64,000 nucleotides of DNA, taken from positions 62,001 to 126,000 of the forward strand of contig CBDCTS010000004.1 in NCBI GenBank assembly GCA_965222345.1, in the 5' to 3' direction. The number at the start of each line of letters is the position of its first letter. The first letter of the stretch is position 1. Shown here one piece after another: positions 44,787-53,871 of the stretch. Made by a program: the position numbers and the translations under genes. This stretch comes from JADFGZ01 sp965222345 (GTDB taxonomy: Bacteria; Acidobacteriota; Terriglobia; 2-12-FULL-54-10). The notes under the pieces were generated by a model. It was given only the letters and a program-made list of their open reading frames with translations. It had not been told where the DNA came from and did not search any database.

Positions 44787-45908
44787 TTAGGGCACTGTTA
44801 CCTGGTCTCGACTCAGGCATGATCGCGCCGTGCGGAGAACCTCCTCCACCGATATCGAGGTCATGCAGTGGTGGTCGATGGGGCAATGCCGCAGTTTGCA
44901 AGGGCGGCAATCGGCCGTACCGGTCAACAATTCCACGCGAGGACCGAGCGGCCGCGTGCCCTGCTCGTCGGTAGGCCCGAAAATAGCCAGAGTTGGCACA
45001 CCCAGCGCGGCCACTACGTGCATGGTGCCTGTGTCATTGGTCACATAAAGGTCGCAGCCTTGCACCAATCGGATAAATTCATCCAGTGATGTCTTCCCGG
45101 CAAGCGATAAGGCGGCCTTGCCCGCTTTCGGCAGCAAGGATTCCACCAGGGACCTCTCCTGAGGGGAGCCAAAAAAAATTGATAGCGCTCCCCATTGGTC
45201 ATTCATGCGGCAGGCTAGCTCGGCAAATCTTTCCGCTGGCCAGCGCTTGGCGGTGCCGAACGCGGCGCCCGGACTGACGCCCACCAGTAACCCGCCCTTT
45301 GAATTCCAGGACGAGGGAAGGGAAGTGTCCTGGCTTACAAGTTCCCTGATCCTTTCCCTGGCTGTTGCTCGGTCAGCCCCGGCGGTTGGGAGTAAAATTT
45401 GCGTCACTTCCCGAAATTGCGAAATTAATCCCAGCCGGCGAAGAAGTTCCAGATAATAGTGTGCCTCGTGTGCCGGAATTTCTCCACTTCGGGGCACTGC
45501 AACGGGGTGGGTCAGCAAGGGTCCCCGGCCTTGCCGCGCATAACCGGCGCGGATGGGTATGCCGGATAGTGCAGCCAGCACGGCGGCATCCAGCGCATTC
45601 TGGAACAGAATGGCGGCGGAGAATTCCTCGCGCCGCAGGCTGGCAGCCATATGCCACCTTCCCAGAATTCCCCTGTGCGGGCCGTTGGTGTCGTAGGAAA
45701 TCAGGCGACAGCGCAGTTCGTCCATGGGGAAAATTCCACTTACCCAGGGCCGGGCCACCAGAACCAATTCCGCTTCCGGCAACACCCGGCGCAACTCACG
45801 CAAAGCCGGCAAGCACATGACGGCGTCACCGATCCAGTTGGGAGTGCGAACCAGCAGCTTGCTTCGGGTTCCGATCCCTTGCAGTTGTTCGACGCGGAGC
45901 GTTTTCAT
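44787..45908 (-). CDS. waaF: LPS heptosyltransferase II
   Basis: 373 residues; ATG at 45908 chosen because it lies 11 bp after lpxK and precedes LLVRTPNWIGDAVMCLPAL, the conserved N-terminal strand. Donor site TNDTGTMHVVAALGVPTLAIFGPT and a CRPCKLRHCPIDHHCM cysteine cluster near the C-terminus, as in many WaaF proteins. Transfers the second heptose to inner-core LPS. Confidence 0.92.
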   Translation of the reverse strand: MKTLRVEQLQGIGTRSKLLVRTPNWIGDAVMCLPALRELRRVLPEAELVLVARPWVSGIFPMDELRCRLISYDTNGPHRGILGRWHMAASLRREEFSAAILFQNALDAAVLAALSGIPIRAGYARQGRGPLLTHPVAVPRSGEIPAHEAHYYLELLRRLGLISQFREVTQILLPTAGADRATARERIRELVSQDTSLPSSWNSKGGLLVGVSPGAAFGTAKRWPAERFAELACRMNDQWGALSIFFGSPQERSLVESLLPKAGKAALSLAGKTSLDEFIRLVQGCDLYVTNDTGTMHVVAALGVPTLAIFGPTDEQGTRPLGPRVELLTGTADCRPCKLRHCPIDHHCMTSISVEEVLRTARSCLSRDQVTVP

Positions 45909-45919
45909 GTGTGCTCGTT

Positions 45920-47038
45920 TCAGGTTTTTCCGGCCATGTTTGCCGACAACGGCAATCGCTCTCGGGGGAAATCCAACTTCTCCCGAATCCATCTCATCAG
46001 GCGCGCTTCCTCATCCACTACAGGTTCGATGGCGGCCCAATATAGCGGTATGCCCAGTGAATTCAACTCCGGCAGGTTGACCAAATCTTTCTCCGTAGTC
46101 AGCAGGCAGTCCGCCCGGTTCGCTTCCACTAGATTTCGAAGAAGCTCCAGGTCGCTCGATCTGTAGCGATGGTGGTCCGGGAATATTTTGCTTGCGACCG
46201 TCTCAATCCCGGCCTGTTCCAGCATACGAAAAAAACTTCTGGGGTTTCCCAGGGCGCAAAAGGCTGCGGGCCGCCCGGGGAGAAAATCCTCTGCTGGCAC
46301 AGTATCTGCTTTTCGTGCTTCTACAAAATGGAGCAGCTTTGTCCTGAGGGTGAAGATCTGCGCCCGAGGGTTCAATCGCCGGACGGCTGCCTGCAGGCTT
46401 CCGGAAGGCGAGTTGTCACCGGCGCCACTCGTAACCAACTCACAACGGGTTAAGAGGATACCATCTGCCCGCATCAGTGCTGAGGGTCTCTCACGGAGAA
46501 GTCGGGGGCCCCACCGGTGCCCTCCCCAGGGGTTTTCCGCATCCACGAGCACAAAGTCGAGGTCACGCCGCAGGGCAAGATGCTGGAAGCCGTCATCGAG
46601 CAGGTGGAGATCGACGGGAAAACGCTTCTCCAAAAGCCGACCCGCCTCATGCCGCGAGGCGGAAACTCCGACCGGGAGCTTCAGATGCCTCAGATAAAGC
46701 TGCACTTCGTCTCCAGAGTCCCTTGCATCTTGAGGCGATGTGCCGGGAGGAAGAATTTGCAGCCGCTTTTTGGATGTGCGACGATAACCTCGGGTCAGGA
46801 CCGAAACGCGAAGTCCCGCAGACTGCAACCGGCCCGCCAGCCATATGGTAAAAGGAGTCTTGCCGGTCCCGCCCCAACTGATGTTCCCCACACTGATTAC
46901 TGGAGCCCGCAAGCTTTTTTGCCGCCAAAGCCCGCTTTGGTAGAGACGAGCCCGCATCCAGGTTCCCGCAGTCCAGAGTGAGGCTGCGCCGCAGGCAATG
47001 CTTGAAAGTGGACAAACTTCTCCCATTAGCGAACTCAT
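45920..47038 (-). CDS. lpxK: Tetraacyldisaccharide 4'-kinase
   Basis: 372 residues. Inner-membrane kinase with Walker A GNISWGGTGKTPF near residue 55, HLLDDGFQHLAL near 145 and LTTEKDLVNLPE near 318. Phosphorylates the lipid A precursor at the 4' position. ATG overlaps the kdtA TGA (ATGA), so translation is coupled; the same gene pair order is common. Confidence 0.94.
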   Translation of the reverse strand: MSSLMGEVCPLSSIACGAASLWTAGTWMRARLYQSGLWRQKSLRAPVISVGNISWGGTGKTPFTIWLAGRLQSAGLRVSVLTRGYRRTSKKRLQILPPGTSPQDARDSGDEVQLYLRHLKLPVGVSASRHEAGRLLEKRFPVDLHLLDDGFQHLALRRDLDFVLVDAENPWGGHRWGPRLLRERPSALMRADGILLTRCELVTSGAGDNSPSGSLQAAVRRLNPRAQIFTLRTKLLHFVEARKADTVPAEDFLPGRPAAFCALGNPRSFFRMLEQAGIETVASKIFPDHHRYRSSDLELLRNLVEANRADCLLTTEKDLVNLPELNSLGIPLYWAAIEPVVDEEARLMRWIREKLDFPRERLPLSANMAGKT

Positions 47039-48489
47039 TTATGAATGGATTGGATAAAAGGTTCCCGGCCGTTCGCCGGAGTCAGCAAACTGTTGTTTGC
47101 CCTTTCGGCCATATCGGGAGATGATTTTGGGCTCAAGGACTTGCCGGCATTATTTCGGACAGGCTCACGCGGAGAGAATAATTTTTCAAGCTCATCCAAA
47201 ACGGGATTAGCAGGGCCGGTGGAGGTCTTCATCAGATTGTGAGCCGATTCCCCCAACCTTTGGCTGAATGCTGGATTTTTCAGCAGGAAGCGAAGTGTCG
47301 TGCTCAGGGCCGCGGCCTCCTGCAGTTGAATGATTGCTCCCGTATGGGTGTGGATGCCTGGCTCGTCCGGCACTTGCTCAACCTGCCTGTCCTGCAAGAA
47401 CCGGTCGGCGATTTCCTGGAAATTCTCCATGTGCGGGCCAATGACAATGGGGCGCGCGAAATATGCAGGTTCCAAAATGTTGTGTCCGCCAGTGGGCACC
47501 AGAGTGCCTCCCACGTAGGCTACGGTCGCAAGCTGGTAAATGGCTCCCAGCTCTCCAATGCTGTCCAGAAGCAGAACGCCCGGTACGGACGGGGTGGTTT
47601 GTGGCGACCACTGTGAGCGGTATTGCAGCGGGATACCCAAAGCGCGGACCATCTCTGCCACGGTAGCGAAGCGCTCCGGGTGCCGGGGAGCTAAGATCAT
47701 CCACAAGCGGGGAAACTCCGGAAGAAGCTGCCGAAAGGCATCCAGCAAGTACTTTTCTTCTCCGGGCATGGTGCTTCCGGCAACGATCACCGGTCCTGCC
47801 TCTGAGTTCTCCAGCGTCTCCAGCAGAGCGTCTGCCATCGGTGAGGGGGCGGGGTGTATTGCAAATTTGAGGTTTTGCGTTACCCGCACTTTTTCCGGCG
47901 GTGCCCCCAGAGCCTTGAAGCGTTCGGCATCGGCTGCGCTTTGCGGAAATAAACCGTCCACATCAGCCAGCACGCGCATCCATAGAAAACGGCTGGCGCG
48001 GTAGCGCGGGAAAGCTTTGTCGGAGATGCGTCCATTGACGAGCAGCAACAATACACCGGAACGCTTGGTTTCGTGGAATAAGGTGGGCCAGAGTTCCGTT
48101 TCCATCACCAGAACGGCGCGTGGTTTCAGCCGCTGGAGAAAGCGACGGCAAATCCAGCCCAGGTCCAGGGGAGGGAAGTACAGCGAGTCTCCTGGTTGGA
48201 GGATCTGGCGTGCCTCGTTCCAGCCCGTCCGGGTGGAAGAGGTGATGGCGATGCGAACTCCGGGGATCCGGTTTCTTAGCTCCTCCACCAATGCAGCGGC
48301 TGCTTTGACCTCACCGAGCGAGACGGCATGAATCCAGACTGCCTGCTCCGCAGCCGGGGAATCCGCTGGAGGAATCAAACCCAAACGTTGGCCAATTCCA
48401 GGCAAACTCCCCCGTAGAGCCCGGAAAGCAAGCCAGGGAGAGAACAACGCCAGTCCAAAACAGTAAGCAAGGTGATAAAGGAAGTACAT
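47035..48489 (-). CDS. kdtA: 3-deoxy-D-manno-octulosonic acid transferase
   Basis: 484 residues from ATG 48489 (MYFLYHLAYCFGLALFSPWL, an N-terminal membrane anchor; a 15-residue longer frame lacks support). VWIHAVSLGEVKAA near 50 holds the catalytic Glu region, then TSSTRTGWNEA, ETELWP, VAGSTMPGEE and GGHNILEPAYF. Attaches Kdo to lipid IVA. First gene of the LPS run. Confidence 0.94.
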   Translation of the reverse strand: MYFLYHLAYCFGLALFSPWLAFRALRGSLPGIGQRLGLIPPADSPAAEQAVWIHAVSLGEVKAAAALVEELRNRIPGVRIAITSSTRTGWNEARQILQPGDSLYFPPLDLGWICRRFLQRLKPRAVLVMETELWPTLFHETKRSGVLLLLVNGRISDKAFPRYRASRFLWMRVLADVDGLFPQSAADAERFKALGAPPEKVRVTQNLKFAIHPAPSPMADALLETLENSEAGPVIVAGSTMPGEEKYLLDAFRQLLPEFPRLWMILAPRHPERFATVAEMVRALGIPLQYRSQWSPQTTPSVPGVLLLDSIGELGAIYQLATVAYVGGTLVPTGGHNILEPAYFARPIVIGPHMENFQEIADRFLQDRQVEQVPDEPGIHTHTGAIIQLQEAAALSTTLRFLLKNPAFSQRLGESAHNLMKTSTGPANPVLDELEKLFSPREPVRNNAGKSLSPKSSPDMAERANNSLLTPANGREPFIQSIHK

Positions 48490-48964
48490 ATGGCCTAGAT
48501 TCCGGTTTGCGGGCGGCGTTGGGGCGGTAGCCACGAAAGTCAGCAGGCACGGCCGGAACCGCAGTTAGGAATAAACGCTCTAAAGCCCCATTATAACTTT
48601 GTGAACAATAGCCTCCAACCGCTAATAAGACACTTATCGATTCAGTCGAAAGGACAATTGCTGCATCCGCGTTCTGGTTCGTCACGGTGAAACTCGGCTG
48701 TGTTGCAACGGATCGGTAAACAACCTCACAGCTTCCTACTGCGGCAATGGTTCGATTGAGGACAGTTGTTTGAGATCAGGAAAGGAAAAAGACGGGATAC
48801 GCCACGATGTCTCGCCAGCGGTGCCGAGCGCTCCCCGGCCGCTCGTAAAAATACGCAGGCTCGGACAGTTACGCAGGAAAGATATCGACCCGTTGCGCGC
48901 AAGCTGCTACCAGATGTTCGCAATTGTATATTAGAAGCAGAAAATGAAGCGTCAGCAGTCTCCC
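48490..48964. promoter_or_regulatory. Intergenic region upstream of the LPS operon, 475 bp
   Basis: Should contain the kdtA promoter (minus strand) and the msrP terminator region. I see no confident promoter or RNA. Weak frames only. Confidence 0.35.
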
Positions 48965-49900
48965 CTATATTTTTTCGTACATCGAAGCCACGTAGTCACC
49001 ATAGCCGTTGTACATCAACGTGGGCCGGACCATCCCGGTGTCGATCACTTTTTCCGTTGCCTGCGACCAGCGGGGATGGGGCACGTTCGGATTGACGTTA
49101 GCGGTGAATTTGTATTCCCGGGGGGCAACATCGTTCCAGAAGGTGCGCGGTTGCCGGGAAGTAAATTCCATGGCGACTATGGATTTGATGCTCTTGAAAC
49201 CGTACTTCCAGGGCACGGCCAGGCGAATGGGTGCGCCGTTCTGCTTGGGAATTTCGTGGCCGTACATCCCGGTGACCAGGAATGCCAGCTCGTTGGTGGC
49301 CTCTGCCATCGTCAAGCCTTCATAGTAGGGCCAGGGGTAATGGCGCAGCGTTTTTTGGCCGGGGGCTTCATCCGGGCGCAGAAACGTCACCATGCGAAGA
49401 TACTTTGCCTCTGATTTCGGCTCCACTAGGTCGATGACGGCCTTCAATGGGAACCCGGTCCACGGTACGGCCATCGACCAAGCCTCGACACAACGATGGC
49501 GATACAACCGCTCTTCGACGGGAATCTGGCGGATGAGCCGGAATACATCCAGAGTCTGCGGCTTGTTTACTAGCCCGCTCACTTTGATCGTCCAGGGCTC
49601 CGGATTGAAGCCGTTCACCAGCTTCCAAACGTCTTCCTTCCGTTCCGTAAACTCATAAAAGTTGTTGTATCGGGTTGCAGCCCGTTCGTCGGTGATCGGG
49701 CGGTCGAGTTTGTAGGCAGGATTTCTTTCCGCTGGATAGAGCGCGTCGGCTGCCCATAGGCGGCGTGGGAAGATTCCCGCTGCCCCGATCGCGCCAACCC
49801 CCATAGCCGCCAGAAACTTTCGCCTGTTCAAGAAAACATCCTCGGGAGTTGCTTCCCACTCCGGAATCTCCCAGCCTCTCGGAATTTTAAGGTACGCCAT
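48965..49900 (-). CDS. msrP: Protein-methionine-sulfoxide reductase catalytic subunit (YedY-like)
   Basis: 311 residues from ATG 49900, behind an unusually strong AAGGAGGGGATCACC leader. Tat signal NRRKFLAAMGVGAIGAAG near residue 25; molybdopterin-ligating Cys in YRHRCVEAWSMAVPW; GMYGHEIPKQNGAPIRLAVPWKYGFKS downstream. Repairs oxidised methionines of periplasmic proteins with electrons from the haem membrane subunit MsrQ, which is not adjacent here. Stops at TAG. Confidence 0.93.
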   Translation of the reverse strand: MAYLKIPRGWEIPEWEATPEDVFLNRRKFLAAMGVGAIGAAGIFPRRLWAADALYPAERNPAYKLDRPITDERAATRYNNFYEFTERKEDVWKLVNGFNPEPWTIKVSGLVNKPQTLDVFRLIRQIPVEERLYRHRCVEAWSMAVPWTGFPLKAVIDLVEPKSEAKYLRMVTFLRPDEAPGQKTLRHYPWPYYEGLTMAEATNELAFLVTGMYGHEIPKQNGAPIRLAVPWKYGFKSIKSIVAMEFTSRQPRTFWNDVAPREYKFTANVNPNVPHPRWSQATEKVIDTGMVRPTLMYNGYGDYVASMYEKI

Positions 49901-50212
49901 GGTGATCCCCTCCTTTGTTCTATTATGAGACTGCCGGGCCAGCGTTTCAACTCCTACTTGGTAAACGGGGTCGGATATATCCAGCATCGTTCCCTTTTAC
50001 CAACCGCGCTGCATTTCGATCCCTCGCTCCCAGAGTTCGGATGGGATAAACAGGGGGGCATCAATCTCTCCGGGGGCTGGGTGTCCGGTGGTTCATGACC
50101 AATCGCTTCTTCGTGGCCCCGGAATTCCGTATCGGTTTGCGTCCATTGCTACGTTCAACGGTCGCCCTCGGTTATGTTTTCTGAGAGGGTGCTAGGCGGA
50201 TGCGAAGCCCCA
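49901..50212. other. Intergenic region, 312 bp
   Basis: Between msrP and the TonB receptor frame. Nothing recognised apart from the msrP ribosome-binding site; a promoter for msrP is expected here. Confidence 0.35.
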
Positions 50213-53200
50213 TTAGAAGGTTACTCTGGTCATGAACTGGAAGGTCCGGGGGAACCCACGGTTGCCATCGATGCGTCCGAACTCGCTTGTTCCGAACACG
50301 GTGGAAGGGCCGCGCCAGTTGACACCGTTCAATACATTGATGAATTCAAATCGAAACATGAGATTCGCATCTTCGAAAATCGGTGTGGTCTTCTCAATTG
50401 CTACATCCCAGTTGACGAGCCTTGGGGTTCTGGCCGTCGTCGTCGTTCGGGGCGCTGAACTCAACTGAAGGCCTTGGGTCGGAGTGACGGAACCGGCGGT
50501 TACGTACTGTGCGACATTGCCAGCCGGGTCGCCCCCTCCGGATACGGCAGCGTTCGCCGGGCGCTGGTGACTGAATCCGTAAGCGCTCAGCGGATTCGCA
50601 TTTTGAGTGATGACGAGTGGGAAGCCGCTGCGCGCCGTGGACACCAGCGAGGCCGTCCAGCCTCCGAGCAACCAATTTATGCCCGGCAGCCGGTACATCA
50701 GATTGAGGTTGACGTTGTGCGGTACATGGAGGATTGAGGGCGAGTAATCCTGCTCCAACACGGGGCATTTCTGAAAGGCGCACTCGTCCGGGGTGTTGTA
50801 GACGGTGCCGGTTTCGCTCTCCACCAACGTGTTGGCCTCGTAAATGTTGTCCATGTTCCTAGTGAATGTGTAGTTGAGCCGCGCACCCCAACGGGCGCTG
50901 AATCGCTTTTCGAGTTCAAACCGGAGCGAGTTGTAGAACGACTTGCCGGCGCTTACGTGACGAGCATAGACATTGCGGAAATGTGGATAGGGCCGGAGCA
51001 ACTGTCCCAGCGGCAATGTCGTTTCGTGGGCGAAGGAGCCGAAATCCGAGTTGCCATGGAACGGATTCGGATAGCGTTCGTTCAACCGATCGCCGAGCGC
51101 CAGATAGGAGTCGGCTAACTGGTTAATGTTAATGACCGAGTCGCGGGTTCCTCCGATTGGCAAGTTGGTTCCCTTGCTACCGACGTACCCTGCCTAGACC
51201 ACTGTACTATCGTCGATGTTGCGCTGAAAATCCAAGGACCATTTCTGGATATACGGAGAGTCGCGGTATTGCTCGTTGAAGTAGACGTCGCCGCCGACGT
51301 TCTGGAGTCGCCGGTTGGCGTTTCCGATCTGATCAAGGATACCGTGCGGGAATGGATTGGATGCCGAAGCTTCGGGAGGCGTGATACCGTCCACGCTGGT
51401 TTCGACATTGCTAACCGCCGTATACCCGTACGTTCCGATCTCGGACGCACCCGTACCGGACGGAATTGCATACGGAGCCCAGAATACGGCGTATCCGCCG
51501 CGCAGAACGGTTTCCGGACTCGGGCTGTACGCAAATCCGATCCTGGGCCCGGCCTTGATCGGCGGCGGATTCCACTGGTGGATGGGATTACCGTCGACCC
51601 CGGCGTACATGAGTCCGCCTCTCAGAGGAAAACCGGGAAGCGAAACCTCGATTTCAGGCGTAAGCGTCGGCTCCACGGGGAACGGCTGAGTGCGGGCCCA
51701 ACCGACCGCGAAATCGTTGGTATCTTCCTTGAGGCCCGTTTCCCGCTCTAAGCGAAGACCGAGATTGAGGACAAGATTCGAAGAGACTCTCCAGTCGTCC
51801 TGGACGAAACCGCCGAAGTAATCCAGGAAAAGATCTGCCCGCGTACCGAGCGTCGCATTGCCGGCGGCTGGCAATCCAAGCAGCAGATCGGCAAGCGCGC
51901 TGCCCGAGCCAGTTTCGGGGCTCGCCGGATTCGGACCCTGCGTGAATCTCTTTCCGAAACGCAGGGAAAAACCATGGCCGAAATCCAAAGTGCGCAGGCC
52001 CAGCCGACGCCACTGCGCGCCGTACTTCAGCGTATGGTTCCCGATGAATTGAGAGTAGGTTCCGCTCACCTATCGGGAAAGCCACTGCGTGTCGTTATTG
52101 CTAGCCGACCCATGGGTGTGCCCGTCGTCGCCGTACTCCGCAACACGGATCAAAGGAAACTGTCCCTCGTAGCCATCCTGAGCGTAAATCTTGTCCAGGA
52201 AACTGCCCTGGATCCCAAGCTGGTTCCGAATCTCTTCTTTGCTGTATACGGGATTCTCGTCGGAATCGTTGAAATAGGTCTGACCGTACCTCAGATTCAG
52301 CACCGACGTTGTCGTGACGACGAATGTGTTATTGATCGCCAGGGCATGGGCGTCCCGCACGACGCTGGACGCGCCGATGGCAAAGACTGGTGGCGCATCC
52401 TAGTTCAGAAGGTCCTGGTAGTGAGCGAAACCGGGTTCTTGCGATCTGTAGTAGAGGTACGTCGCAGTGAGTTGCCATTTGTCGTTGACTGTATGGTTTA
52501 GGTTGCCGGTGGTCTGGAGCGCCTGCACCGTCTGGATGCCTGAAGTCGAACGCAGCCCGCCGGACCCCAGGCTCGCAAGGAGTCGTGTCAGTGCCAAACC
52601 TGCCGGATCCAGCATATCCGCCGGGATGCGATTGTTCGGAAACTGGCGCCTGTGGCCGTTCGCATCTCTGTCGAACGGATTGAAGATGTTTAATCCGCTC
52701 TCGGAAAAATCGCCGTTAGCCTCAGCCGGTGTTGGGATCGCAATTGACGTGTTATCGACTGCATCGTCGAAAAAGCCCTCCGTGGCAAGCCAGAAGAACG
52801 TGCGGTCAGTCACGATTGGCCCACCGAATGAACCTCCAGCAAGATTGTAAGAAGCGTCGCCGATGTCTTGCTGATCGAGTACGCCCGAGTCGAACTCTTG
52901 CTGCTGAAAATAGCCCAGTTTTCTCCAGAACGTGTTCAGCTTGCCAGGGCGGAACTGATACAGGATGCTTCCTGCCCAATGGTTCGTGCCGCTCCGGTGA
53001 ATCGTGTTGAATACGCCGCCGCCTGTCCGGCCCATTTCGGCATCGTATGTATTCGTCTGTACCTTCATCTCTTGGACGGCTTCGAAGATGGGAATGATCA
53101 CTGAGCGGTTTCGCATGTCGGTCATCGAGACGCCGTCAAGCGTGTAATTGTTGCCGCGCAGCGGGCCGCCTCCGAGAGAAAGCAAGGACGAATTCGTTTG

Positions 53201-53770
53201 ATCCGACTGCTTCACCTAAACCGGGTTTCCAGTGTGCACGACATTGGGAGTGGTCACCGCCATGATGAAGACGTTTCGACCGGGAGACGGCAAAGCTTCG
53301 AGTTGCGCGCGGTCGATCCTGGAGGAAACCGACGCTGTCGCGTTCTCGACGAGCGGAACCAATTCCGTGACTGTGATCGTCTCTTCGACGCCCCCGACTC
53401 TTAACGTTACGTCCACGACAAGCCAGGACGAGATACCGACGATCAATTCTTCTCGTACAAAGGGCGCAAAACCTGCCAACTCGGCGCTCAGCGTATACCG
53501 GCCGGGCTGTAGGTTTGCGAACGAATACTCGCCGGCTGCATTGGACACGGTGCTTCGAAGTCTGCCGATTTCCTCGTTCTCAAGCTTGATCTGCACCCCG
53601 ACGAGAACCCCTCCGTTGATGTCCTCAAGAATCCCGCGCATACCGCCCTGAAAGGTCTGGCCCGGAGCGCTTGAGGCGGTCCCGACGGCGGCAAGAATAG
53701 TGGCGACCCAAACAGGAAAGATTCTCCTCCACGCCGGCCTACAGTTCGAGTTTCGGAATCTCATAATCAT
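50213..53770 (-). pseudogene. Oar-like TonB-dependent receptor frame with four in-frame TAG codons
   Basis: One frame of 1186 codons from ATG 53770 to TAA 50213. It begins with a signal region (WVATILAAVGTASSAPGQ), then a carboxypeptidase-regulatory beta domain (GILEDINGGVLVGVQIKLEN, GRYTLSAELAGF), a plug (SLGGGPLRGNNYTLDGVSMT) and beta-barrel sequence to a C-terminal aromatic (FMTRVTF). It is interrupted only at 53216-53218, 52400-52402, 52070-52072 and 51194-51196; all four are TAG and no frameshift or deletion is seen. Each could be one base from Gln, Glu or Tyr codons. With TAG as a stop this is a pseudogene; with read-through it would be a full-length receptor. Such receptors import large ligands, often glycans or peptides, across the outer membrane. 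Confidence 0.85.
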
Positions 53771-53871
53771 CTGTGCTATCTACGACAGGCGGTGCGCTAG
53801 TCATCGGTGAACGGGGATTCCTGCCGGGCGGAGAGTAGGGCTTCGCTGCCCCACTCTCTCGCTGCCGTTTT

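Noticed and set aside
50213..53770. Genome-wide reassignment of TAG to a sense codon
   Set aside because: Several good genes in the window terminate at TAG at the expected C-terminus (msrP, SSS symporter, substrate-binding protein, IS1380 transposase).
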